Source of the DNA: G942493215 sp942493215
Lineage (GTDB): Bacteria > Bacillota_I > Bacilli_A > RF39 > UBA660
Reading direction: 5' to 3'
NCBI GenBank assembly: GCA_942493215.1
Contig: OW818670.1
Location: 868,001-932,000, forward strand
DNA length: 64,000 nucleotides
Shown: positions 35,111 to 43,012 of the stretch, piece by piece
How positions within the stretch are numbered: position 1 is the stretch's first letter
Layout of the letters: each line of letters starts with the position of its first letter
Translations under genes and position numbers: made by a program
Notes under the pieces: generated by a model
What the model was told of the DNA's origin: nothing
The model's input: only the letters and a program-made list of their open reading frames with translations
Databases searched by the model: none

Positions 35111-35428
35111 ATGGCGAGAAAAGGGCAAAAGCAAAGAAAATTTAGTAGAGAAGAAAAACTAAAAGCAGTTAAAAGAGTTTTAGTTAATGGCGAATCTCAA
35201 ATGGATGTAGAAAGAGATATGTTAAATATAACTAATTGTACGGGTACTATATATAGATGGATTAAAGAATACATTCGGGAAGGCGAAGATAATGTATGGA
35301 AGGAAGAAAAACGTGGATTTAAAAAATTTGAACAGATAACAAATGAGAACGTGAGATATGAAATACTAAAAAAATTCAATGCCTTCCTGGAAAAGGAAAT
35401 AAAGAAAAATTCAAATTCATCGAAATAA
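35111..35428 (+). CDS. IS3-family transposase OrfA
   Basis: The 105-residue basic protein has a helix-turn-helix of the transposase_8/IS3 OrfA type (FSREEKLKAVKRVLVNGES, then TIYRWIKEYIREG), which binds the inverted repeats. ATG 35111 has AGAGGAGG upstream. Its codons contain A AAA AAA at 35368-35374 in the zero frame, where a -1 slip joins it to OrfB. Confidence 0.9.
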   Translation: MARKGQKQRKFSREEKLKAVKRVLVNGESQMDVERDMLNITNCTGTIYRWIKEYIREGEDNVWKEEKRGFKKFEQITNENVRYEILKKFNAFLEKEIKKNSNSSK

Positions 35429-35451
35429 ACAGAAATTTTTATCCTGTCAAC

Positions 35452-36273
35452 TTGTTATGTGAAGTTCTGGAAATCTCGAGAGATTCATATTATAAGTGGT
35501 TGAAAAGAAAAAATATAGATAATAAATATGAGATTTATAGAAATCTTCTAAAACCAATTATCCTAGAATATTATAAAAAATCAAAAGGGACGGCTGGATA
35601 TAGACAAATAAAATATCAAATAGATATTAAAAAACAATTTAAATTAAGTCTATATATGGCTTATAAACTGAAATGTAAAGAACTTAAGTTACCAGAAGTA
35701 AGAATCAAAAGGAATAAACATGCGTATATAACAAGCAGTCAATATCAATCGACCTATGTTTATAAAAATTTAACTCAAAACTTACAGATAACAAATATAA
35801 ATCAAGTATTATCCACAGATACAACAGAATTGGATGTTGATAAAAGAAAACAAAATATATCATTTATAATTGATGCCTATAGTTCTGAAATATTATCAAG
35901 TTGTATAAGTAAAAGTTTAGATACTAATTTTATTGATTTAACACTGTCTAATTTATTTAAAAATAGTATTAACTTCAATAATATAATATTACATTCGGAT
36001 CGTGGAAGTATGTATAAAAGTTTTATATATAACAAAAAAACCACTGAATATAATATCAAACAAAGCATGTCAGCACCTTATACGTGTAAACATAATACTT
36101 GGGTTGAAAATATCAATGGTCAGTTTAAAGATTTCATCAAGTATGATTATCCTAAAAATCTTGATGAACTACAAATTGCATTAAATGAATTTGTATACTA
36201 TAATAATAACATAAAAATCAAAGAAAAACTAAATAAAATGACACCGATTCAATATCGATGCCATAATGCTTAA
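35452..36273 (+). CDS. IS3-family transposase OrfB (DDE integrase)
   Basis: The catalytic half has an rve domain with Asp in STDTTELDV, Asp in ILHSDRGSMY and Glu in WVENINGQFK. It lies in the -1 frame of OrfA. That frame is open back past the slippery run at 35368-35374 and encodes the typical FIEINRNFYPVNLLCEVL start of OrfB, so the active product is probably the OrfAB fusion made by -1 frameshifting. The TTG at 35452 is only a nominal start. Confidence 0.9.
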   Translation: MLCEVLEISRDSYYKWLKRKNIDNKYEIYRNLLKPIILEYYKKSKGTAGYRQIKYQIDIKKQFKLSLYMAYKLKCKELKLPEVRIKRNKHAYITSSQYQSTYVYKNLTQNLQITNINQVLSTDTTELDVDKRKQNISFIIDAYSSEILSSCISKSLDTNFIDLTLSNLFKNSINFNNIILHSDRGSMYKSFIYNKKTTEYNIKQSMSAPYTCKHNTWVENINGQFKDFIKYDYPKNLDELQIALNEFVYYNNNIKIKEKLNKMTPIQYRCHNA

Positions 36274-36288
36274 AACTTTTTACTTTCT

Positions 36289-36314
36289 GTGTAGAAAAAT
36301 TTCATATCAGTTCT
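36289..36314 (-). repeat. IS3 element right inverted repeat
   Basis: Complement of the left end, 23 of 26 positions. Confidence 0.9.
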
Positions 36315-36332
36315 TAATAATCTTTTTATTTA
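36315..36332 (-). terminator. Right half of terminator palindrome split by the IS
   Basis: AATCTTTTTATTT (36319-36331) is the complement of AAATAAAAAAGATT (35017-35030) apart from one A. Joined across the IS with one TAA, they form a long stem with a TAAT loop just past the stop of the minus-strand gene at 36336. Confidence 0.65.
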
Positions 36333-36335
36333 TAG

Positions 36336-37565
36336 CTATGCAATCCCTTTTAACATTTTTGATACGGCCACATATATATAAGAAATTTTATACCAAGTAG
36401 CAAAATCGACTATTCCAGTTACTGGAAGTCCAAATACTTGTTGAAATACTTTAACACTATTAACTGTATTATCTTTATATTGACCATCAGCAGGAATAAT
36501 TTTTGGTATAGCCGGATAGCTTCCACTTATGGTATTAATCATTATTTGTATTCTTTGAACAGGCTCACCACATGATCCTGTTTTTAAATTGTAGCCAGGA
36601 AATGATGTCGGTAGTCCTTCTATTTCTTCAGCACTTAATAATATCAAATCAGGAACATAATAGTATTTTAATATTTGAAGAGCTTTATATCCTTGATCAG
36701 CCAAAGATTTTGAACCCCACTGACTAAGCCAACCAGGATTATTGACATCTATGCCATCGTTATATTGGGCAAAAAAAGGAAAATTTTTACCTGGTAATTG
36801 AATATAATTATTAAATATTTGATCGACAACATCAGATATAGTCTTAAATATAGTTCTATTATTAACATAGGATTGATCATGTGAAGGTAATGAAGTAATA
36901 GTAAATTTATATCCTTGGGAATTATACCATTCGGTATATATTCTATTTAATGTAAAAGATACGATAGCGTTAACATTAGCTTTTATAGACTCTATTGGCC
37001 ATGTACTATATATTTCACCTGATGCTACATTTTTAATGTAGTCGGGGAAACTAACATAGTAATTGGGAGCAGTTGTATTGGCTGGTGTCCCATCATGAAC
37101 TATTATGTATTCGGGAATTAATGATTGAGGGTAAACTCTAATATCTATATCATTATCTCTTGTTGTAGTACTTTGATCACCTTCCCATAAAGAATGGGGA
37201 GGTAAATTAACGACATTATCCGTTGTTGCTAAAACTTTAAATTGGGTAGATAATATGGAAGTTTTTAAAAAAACATTTTGCAGTGAAGTTTCTTCGGGAA
37301 GAACTTGAACGCCATTTATTGTAGTAGTTTCAAATCCTGACTTTGATACTTCGACTGTGTATATTGAATATGGTCTAACTTCTTTTTGTGGTGTTAATGA
37401 GTATTTCTTTAGTGGAGCATCTAATTCAATAGACTTTGTTTTACCATTAATATCAGTAGTAAAACTTTGATCATAATTATCCCCAATTACCCTAACAGTA
37501 GCCCCACTTATTGGTTGCGAAACATTATTGGCATACACACTAACTATTAAATATCCTTTATCCAT
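36336..37565 (-). CDS. SpoIID-like / peptidoglycan-binding spore cortex-type protein
   Basis: This 409-residue protein has three parts. Residues 1-100 are a carboxypeptidase-regulatory-like Ig domain (LIVSVYANNVSQPISGATV). A middle region has YIKNVASGEIYSTWPIESIK near 180-200, which resembles the SpoIID/LytB lytic transglycosylase core with its catalytic Glu. A peptidoglycan-binding domain 1 sits at the end (VKVFQQVFGLPVTGIVDFATW, in part). No signal peptide is visible, which suits spore-mother-cell proteins. The start at 37565 has AGAGGTG upstream. Confidence 0.68.
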   Translation of the reverse strand: MDKGYLIVSVYANNVSQPISGATVRVIGDNYDQSFTTDINGKTKSIELDAPLKKYSLTPQKEVRPYSIYTVEVSKSGFETTTINGVQVLPEETSLQNVFLKTSILSTQFKVLATTDNVVNLPPHSLWEGDQSTTTRDNDIDIRVYPQSLIPEYIIVHDGTPANTTAPNYYVSFPDYIKNVASGEIYSTWPIESIKANVNAIVSFTLNRIYTEWYNSQGYKFTITSLPSHDQSYVNNRTIFKTISDVVDQIFNNYIQLPGKNFPFFAQYNDGIDVNNPGWLSQWGSKSLADQGYKALQILKYYYVPDLILLSAEEIEGLPTSFPGYNLKTGSCGEPVQRIQIMINTISGSYPAIPKIIPADGQYKDNTVNSVKVFQQVFGLPVTGIVDFATWYKISYIYVAVSKMLKGIA

Positions 37566-37658
37566 TTATTACACCTCTATCACAATATATTCATAAGTAG
37601 TTAAAATGTCACCCTTTTTGTAATTTAAAATATAATAATTATAAAAGAGGAGTTTTTT

Positions 37659-38459
37659 ATGAATGATGATTATGAATATAAACAAAATCCATTTTCCACA
37701 GTAATATCAATATCAGATATATTAAATGAAGATGATTTTAGACAAACATCGACAATACCTGTACTTAATAGACCAACCTTAAGATATGGAGATAAGGATG
37801 AGTATGTAAGATTACTACAGACACAACTTAAACAATTGATGTTTTATAATGGCAATATTGATGGTATTTTTGGAAATGAATTGCTTCAAAGTGTTAAGGC
37901 TTTTCAAACAAATAACAAATTATCTGCTGATGGTGTTGTTGGTCCAGATACATGGAGTTCTTTGGTATATCTCTATACTCCTTTAGCTGTTTGTGAAGGA
38001 AATTTTTATATTGTCCAATCAGGAGATAGTCTATGGAGCATATCTATAAAATACAATACCACAGTTGAAGAATTAAAGATATTAAATAATCTTAGTAGTA
38101 ATGCTCTTAATATTGGACAGAAATTGATTGTACCAGGTGCTGGGACTACACAATCACCTAATAATATTACTTATACAGTTCAAAAAGGGGATACTTTATG
38201 GAGTATAGCTAGTAGATTTAATACTACTGTAACAGCCATAAGAAACCTTAATAATTTAACCAGTGATATCCTTAATATTGGACAGCAATTGATTATTCCG
38301 GGTACATCAAACAAAACAACTTATACTGTCCAAGGTGGTGATACATTGTGGAGTGTAGCTAAGAAATTTAACACAACTGTTGATGCAATAAAAAAACTTA
38401 ACAACCTTACTACTAATTTACTTAGTGTTGGTCAATCATTAAAAATACCAAGTAGTTAA
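37659..38459 (+). CDS. Peptidoglycan-binding domain and triple LysM protein
   Basis: The 266-residue protein has one peptidoglycan-binding domain (near 45-105; RLLQTQLKQL and FQTNNKLSADGVVGPDTW) and three LysM domains starting near 118, 170 and 220 (YIVQSGDSLWSI, YTVQKGDTLWSI, YTVQGGDTLWSV), each ending in IGQ(K/Q)LIVPG-type strands. It has no signal peptide and no catalytic domain, so it may be a spore-coat or cortex protein. It is divergent from the SpoIID-like gene. Confidence 0.85.
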   Translation: MNDDYEYKQNPFSTVISISDILNEDDFRQTSTIPVLNRPTLRYGDKDEYVRLLQTQLKQLMFYNGNIDGIFGNELLQSVKAFQTNNKLSADGVVGPDTWSSLVYLYTPLAVCEGNFYIVQSGDSLWSISIKYNTTVEELKILNNLSSNALNIGQKLIVPGAGTTQSPNNITYTVQKGDTLWSIASRFNTTVTAIRNLNNLTSDILNIGQQLIIPGTSNKTTYTVQGGDTLWSVAKKFNTTVDAIKKLNNLTTNLLSVGQSLKIPSS

Positions 38460-38492
38460 AAAAACAAATATCATTTTGATACTTGTTTTTCT
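38458..38492. terminator. Bidirectional terminator
   Basis: AAAAACAA-TATCA pairs with TGATA-TTGTTTTT (one mismatch) between convergent genes, with A and T runs on its two sides. Confidence 0.7.
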
Positions 38493-38509
38493 TTTTATTA
38501 TTTAAAGTA

Positions 38510-39115
38510 TTAATGAATTATTACATTATTTGGGAATTGTTTTGCAAATCCATTTGTATAACTATCAGCCATCATTAAGGCTTGTTTCTCAATCTCATCA
38601 AACAAGTCTATTCCTTCCTCATATTTATTAGTAAGTATAGCGACAGCTTCATTTTTGGTAAGAGATAGGTGATCATACATCATCTTTTGTATTTCATTTC
38701 GATTCCAATATGGGTTTATACTACCAAGAAAGTTTGCCATATCATCAGCGTTTTTATGCCATTTTTGATCAATATTGGTAACAGCATCACTATCTTTTTT
38801 TTTGGCAGCTACTACTAAATCGGCCGCAATTGATAAGTGATCCTTCATCAGGCTACTAAATTCGTTTGCCATTCTAGGATCATAGAAATTGGTAAATAGA
38901 TTCCCAAAATCAGTGGCATTTCTCATTAATCTACCAGAAACAACCTGTGTATCAGGTGAACTATTTGCTATGCTCATAATAGCAAGTCTCGTCCAAGTTA
39001 TATGTTCTTCCCATAATTGCCGAATTATATTGTTTAAGTCTAAATAAGACATTCTATTGACGGACGAATAATTATAAGAGCGATATAGATCATCATAATA
39101 ATAACTATTATACAT
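38510..39115 (-). CDS. Hypothetical helical protein, 201 residues
   Basis: The protein begins with Tyr/Asn/Ser-rich residues (YNSYYYDDLYRSYNY) then appears to form two four-helix repeats: an LWEEHITWTRLAIMSI half and a MYDHLSLTKNEAVAIL half, each with conserved His near the helix start, as in metal-binding helical bundles. Similar clostridial proteins are sometimes labelled acetylglutamate kinase with no basis. Its neighbours suggest a spore or envelope role. The start at 39115 has CAGGAGG upstream. Confidence 0.55.
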   Translation of the reverse strand: MYNSYYYDDLYRSYNYSSVNRMSYLDLNNIIRQLWEEHITWTRLAIMSIANSSPDTQVVSGRLMRNATDFGNLFTNFYDPRMANEFSSLMKDHLSIAADLVVAAKKKDSDAVTNIDQKWHKNADDMANFLGSINPYWNRNEIQKMMYDHLSLTKNEAVAILTNKYEEGIDLFDEIEKQALMMADSYTNGFAKQFPNNVIIH

Positions 39116-39207
39116 AACTTTTTCCTCCTGTTTTCATCATATAATATGGCAACAGCACAAAAAAGTTATTAAATAATTAATAACTTTATATATATTATAA
39201 AATATTA

Positions 39208-39570
39208 TTAATGATTGGCATTATTCATGGAACAAGAAGCCTTTATGCCATTTTTATTAAGATAGTCTTCACCCCAACTATACATGGCATTAAGAATTGG
39301 TTTGATACTTTTTCCAAATTCAGACAAATTATATTCAACTTTTGGTGGAACAACTGGATAGACGGTGCGAGTTATTAAATTGTCTTCTTCTAATTCTCTT
39401 AGTTGTTGAGTTAACATTTTGGGAGTAGCATTAGGAATTAATTTTTTTAAATCACCAAAACGTAAGGTTCCATCAACAAGATGCCATAATATTAAAGACT
39501 TATATTTTCCACCAATTAGATTTATAGTGGCATCAACTGGACAGGTTATACTGTTATTACAACATTTCAT
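39208..39570 (-). CDS. HxlR family transcriptional regulator
   Basis: The 120-residue winged-helix protein shows the HxlR pattern: CPVDATINLIGGKYKSLILW, LRFGDLKKLIPNATPKML and a beta-wing followed by YNLSEFGKSI. Members use Cys to sense electrophiles or redox stress; this one has Cys 3, 4 and 10 and one Cys near the C terminus. It is divergent from the copper ATPase gene, and a palindrome (39601-39613) lies between them, so it probably regulates that operon and itself. The start has AAAGGAGG upstream. Confidence 0.85.
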   Translation of the reverse strand: MKCCNNSITCPVDATINLIGGKYKSLILWHLVDGTLRFGDLKKLIPNATPKMLTQQLRELEEDNLITRTVYPVVPPKVEYNLSEFGKSIKPILNAMYSWGEDYLNKNGIKASCSMNNANH

Positions 39571-39600
39571 ATTAAAATCCTCCTTTAGTATCTTTTAGGG

Positions 39601-39613
39601 TAGTATATTACTA
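39601..39613. promoter_or_regulatory. Candidate HxlR operator between hxlR and copA
   Basis: TAGTA-TAT-TACTA is a 13-bp palindrome; a half-site TAGTAT lies at 39586-39591. It is 30 bp from the hxlR start and 107 bp before copA, a typical place for a regulator of both genes. Confidence 0.45.
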
Positions 39614-39719
39614 AAATGTGCATACTTGTTTTTTTGAAAGTAGATGTTACAATTATATCAATGAATCAAAAAATAGTCAATTATAAGATTATTTAAATTA
39701 TGAAAGAAAGGTGATAACC

Positions 39720-41972
39720 ATGGAAAAAGAAATACTTGGCATAGGTGGCATGACTTGTGCATCTTGTGCTAATAGGATAGAAAAAGCTATAAAAAAATTA
39801 AATGGAATTGAGAATGCTGCAGTGAACTTGGCGACTGAAAAAGCCACAATAACTTATAATCCTAGTCAAATAAAATTAGCAAAGATAAAAGAAACAATTG
39901 AAATAGCAGGCTATAAAGTTTTAGAGGTAAACAAAGAAAGAATAATTGATGAAGACAAATTAAGAAAAGAAAAGGAAATTAAAACTCTTTGGACAAAGTT
40001 TATAGTTTCAGCAATCTTCTCATTACCATTATTATATATTGCAATGGTACCAATGATAAATTTTGTGAAATTACCTTTTCCCAGTGATTTAAATCCGATG
40101 CAGTATCCTCTTATATATGCCTTAATTGAATTGATATTGGTTTTACCCGTAATTTCTGTTGGATATAAATTCTACACGGTTGGTTTTAGGGCCCTTGTTA
40201 ATAAAAGCCCCAATATGGATTCTTTAATTGCTATAGGAACAGCGGCAGCAGTTATCTATAGTATTTATAATACAGTTTTAATTTCTAAAGGGAATTTCAT
40301 TTTAGTAGAATCGTTATATTATGAAACAGCAGGAGTAATTATAACTTTGATTTTACTTGGAAAATCATTAGAGGCAGTTTCAAAAGGAAAAACAAGTGAA
40401 GCCATTAAAAAATTAATGGGGCTTGCTCCTAAAACGGCCATTATAGTAGAAAAAGATATTGAAAAGGTAATACCAATTGATGAAGTTACAATTAATAATA
40501 TTGTTGTTGTTAAACCAGGAACAAAGATCCCGGTTGATGGTATTGTTATAGATGGTAATACCTCAATTGATGAATCAATGTTAACAGGTGAAAGTATGCC
40601 CGTTGATAAAAAAGTAGGCGATAATATATATGCAGCTTCAATCAATACTAATGGCTTAATAAGGTTTAAAGCAACAAAGGTGGGTAGTGATACAGCCTTA
40701 GCTCAAATTATTAAATTAGTTGAAGATGCCCAAAGTTCAAAAGCGCCTATTGCTAAGATGGCGGATATTGTATCAGGCTATTTTGTACCTATAGTCTGCG
40801 TAATTGCTGTCATAGTAGGAATAGCTTGGTTTATAGGTACCCATAATTTAGAGTTTTCTCTAAAAATATTTATTTCCATTCTAGTAATTGCTTGTCCATG
40901 TGCTTTAGGCCTAGCAACACCAACGGCTATAATGGTTGGAACTGGTATTGGTGCTGAAAAAGGAATCCTAATCAAAAGTGGTGAAGCTTTAGAAACATCA
41001 CATAAGATTAATACAATAGTATTTGACAAGACAGGAACAATAACGGAAGGAAAGCCACGGGTAACTGATATCTTAACTATTAAAGAAATAGATAAAGATA
41101 AAATTTTACAAATAACTGCTTCTGCTGAAAAAGGTTCTGAACATCCACTTGGTCAAGCTATTGTGAAAGATACTATTGATAAAGAAATATCTTTACTTAA
41201 AGCAAATAATTTTAAATCTTTAACAGGAAGAGGAATAGAAGCGGAAGTTGATGGCATTAAAACCTTAGTAGGAAATCGTAAATTAATGGCTGAGTATTCT
41301 ATCTCGTTAAAAGAATTAGAAGCAGAATTAGACAAATTAGCCAGTGATGGAAAAACACCAATGTATATTGCTTTTGACGGCAAACTTGTTGGAATAATAG
41401 CGGTAGCTGATGTAGTAAAAAACAGTAGTAAAAAAGCCATTGAAAAATTACATAAAATGGGTATTGAAGTTGCTATGATAACAGGCGATAATAGAAAGAC
41501 AGCTTTAGCGATTGCAAAACAGGTAGGAATAGACCGTGTTTTATCAGATGTTTTACCGCAAGATAAATCAGAAGAAGTTAAAAAATTACAAGCGGAGAAT
41601 AAAAAAGTAGCCATGGTCGGAGACGGAATAAATGATGCTCCGGCCTTAGCTCAAGCCGATATTGGAATAGCAATTGGATCAGGAACAGATGTAGCAATAG
41701 AATCAGCAGATATAGTTCTTATGCGAAGTGATCTAATGGATGTACCTACATCTTTAGAATTGAGCAAAAAGACCATTCGAAATATCAAACAAAATTTATT
41801 TTGGGCTTTTGCTTATAACATAGTTGGTATTCCCATTGCTGCCGGTTTATTATATTTATTTAAAGGTCCACTATTAAATCCCATAATTGCCGCTATGGCA
41901 ATGAGTTTTAGCTCAGTATCGGTTTTAACAAATGCTCTAAGACTAAAGAAATTTAAAGCAAGTAAGATATAG
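39720..41972 (+). CDS. copA: Copper-exporting P1B-type ATPase
   Basis: The 750-residue pump has one N-terminal heavy-metal domain (GMTCASC, Cys 13 and 16). Its P-type core has the TGES loop, the membrane CPC ligand pair (near 392-394), the phosphorylated Asp in DKTGTIT (near 436), the HP motif (SEHPLG) and GDGINDAP. CPC plus the following operon genes indicate Cu(I) export. ATG 39720 has GAAAGGTG upstream. An exported protein and copZ follow within 20 bp each. Confidence 0.93.
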   Translation: MEKEILGIGGMTCASCANRIEKAIKKLNGIENAAVNLATEKATITYNPSQIKLAKIKETIEIAGYKVLEVNKERIIDEDKLRKEKEIKTLWTKFIVSAIFSLPLLYIAMVPMINFVKLPFPSDLNPMQYPLIYALIELILVLPVISVGYKFYTVGFRALVNKSPNMDSLIAIGTAAAVIYSIYNTVLISKGNFILVESLYYETAGVIITLILLGKSLEAVSKGKTSEAIKKLMGLAPKTAIIVEKDIEKVIPIDEVTINNIVVVKPGTKIPVDGIVIDGNTSIDESMLTGESMPVDKKVGDNIYAASINTNGLIRFKATKVGSDTALAQIIKLVEDAQSSKAPIAKMADIVSGYFVPIVCVIAVIVGIAWFIGTHNLEFSLKIFISILVIACPCALGLATPTAIMVGTGIGAEKGILIKSGEALETSHKINTIVFDKTGTITEGKPRVTDILTIKEIDKDKILQITASAEKGSEHPLGQAIVKDTIDKEISLLKANNFKSLTGRGIEAEVDGIKTLVGNRKLMAEYSISLKELEAELDKLASDGKTPMYIAFDGKLVGIIAVADVVKNSSKKAIEKLHKMGIEVAMITGDNRKTALAIAKQVGIDRVLSDVLPQDKSEEVKKLQAENKKVAMVGDGINDAPALAQADIGIAIGSGTDVAIESADIVLMRSDLMDVPTSLELSKKTIRNIKQNLFWAFAYNIVGIPIAAGLLYLFKGPLLNPIIAAMAMSFSSVSVLTNALRLKKFKASKI

Positions 41973-41988
41973 GAAGGAAGATTTATAA

Positions 41989-42678
41989 ATGAAAAGTAAA
42001 ATTATTATACTATCAATACTAGGAATAGCGGTTGTAGGATTAATCATATTTACTTTAACTAAGACATTAAAAGGGTTAGATGTTGTTGGAAAAGAATCAC
42101 TTAATTCGTTTAAGGCTGTAACTGAAGAATTAAAAGATAAAATAACAATAGATACTACTATTGGTGGATGGTCTTTGATTGCACCAGATGATACGGTTAG
42201 ATTTATTTGGAGTAAAGATTTTAGTAAGAGTTCATTTCATGATGTGATGCTAGAATTTTCTGCTGAACCTTTTATTACGGCTGGATTAGATGTTGATAAA
42301 TTACCAGAAGGCATAATTTTTGATGATATGATTATGGTAGGAACAAAACTAGGTAATGAAAAAATTACTTATGATGATGAAGCAACTCCATATAAATCTT
42401 ATGAAAAAATTGTTCAATTAAAAAGAACAAGTATTAAATATCATTCCGCATTAGATCACTATGGAATTGATTTAGGCGATGGAAATATATTTGAATGGGC
42501 TAAAGATATGAATACTAATGATAAAGATATTGTCTTTGTTGTTAATCCACAACCATTTATGAAAGCTGGAGTAGATCCTAAAAAAGTAGAAGGATGGGTA
42601 TATGCCAAGGTTCCAACAATGAAAGATGGTAAAAAAGTAGAAGTATATAAATTTTTAAAACCATATAATGTAAAATAA
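41989..42678 (+). CDS. Exported protein of the copper operon
   Basis: The 229-residue protein has one N-terminal span (residues 4-24) and an outer domain of about 200 residues with no Cys and no recognised family. It contains DTTIGGWSLIAPDDTVRFIW and several acidic loops. It sits 16 bp after copA and 19 bp before copZ, so it probably assists metal handling at the surface, but nothing in the sequence proves metal binding. Confidence 0.65.
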   Translation: MKSKIIILSILGIAVVGLIIFTLTKTLKGLDVVGKESLNSFKAVTEELKDKITIDTTIGGWSLIAPDDTVRFIWSKDFSKSSFHDVMLEFSAEPFITAGLDVDKLPEGIIFDDMIMVGTKLGNEKITYDDEATPYKSYEKIVQLKRTSIKYHSALDHYGIDLGDGNIFEWAKDMNTNDKDIVFVVNPQPFMKAGVDPKKVEGWVYAKVPTMKDGKKVEVYKFLKPYNVK

Positions 42679-42697
42679 TAAGCGAAAGGAAAAAACT

Positions 42698-42904
42698 ATG
42701 GAAAAACAAATAATAAATGTCGAGGGAATGACTTGTGAGCATTGTGTAAATGCTATCACTAAGGCTGTAAAAAATTTAAATGGAATCAAATCAGTTAGTG
42801 TTAATTTGAATGATAAAACAACAACTGTAGAATTTGATAGTACGATAGTATCACTTGATAAAATTAAAGAACAAATTAGAAATCAAGATTATGAGATTAT
42901 CTAA
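42698..42904 (+). CDS. copZ: Copper chaperone
   Basis: The 68-residue heavy-metal-associated domain carries the GMTCEHC metal site. It would hand Cu(I) to CopA. ATG 42698 has GAAAGG upstream; length and motif are canonical. Confidence 0.92.
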   Translation: MEKQIINVEGMTCEHCVNAITKAVKNLNGIKSVSVNLNDKTTTVEFDSTIVSLDKIKEQIRNQDYEII

Positions 42905-43012
42905 CTAAAAACCATAATATATTGGTTGTCTTTTGATTTATGTAATGAATAATAAAAAATAAGAAACAAATTCATATTGCTAAACTAACGATTTAGTAAG
43001 GAGGTGTGATTA

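Larger units (their letters stand above)
35034..36314 (+). mobile_element. Complete IS3-family insertion sequence (1281 bp)
   Basis: Terminal inverted repeats of 26 bp (35034-35059 and 36289-36314) match at 23 positions and begin AGAACTGATATGAAA. TAA flanks both ends (35031-35033, 36315-36317), a likely 3-bp target duplication. Inside are the two overlapping-frame genes of the IS3 plan with an A7 slippery site, so it appears intact. It lies in the loop of an inverted repeat that was probably the terminator of the minus-strand gene at 36336. Confidence 0.92.

Noticed and set aside
35452..36273. IS3 OrfB as a frameshifted pseudogene
   Set aside because: The -1 frame and A7 slippery run are the normal IS3 programmed frameshift arrangement; no stop lies in the fused frame.
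38510..39115. Acetylglutamate kinase
   Set aside because: No amino-acid kinase motifs; the sequence is a helical repeat protein. The label is a common database error.
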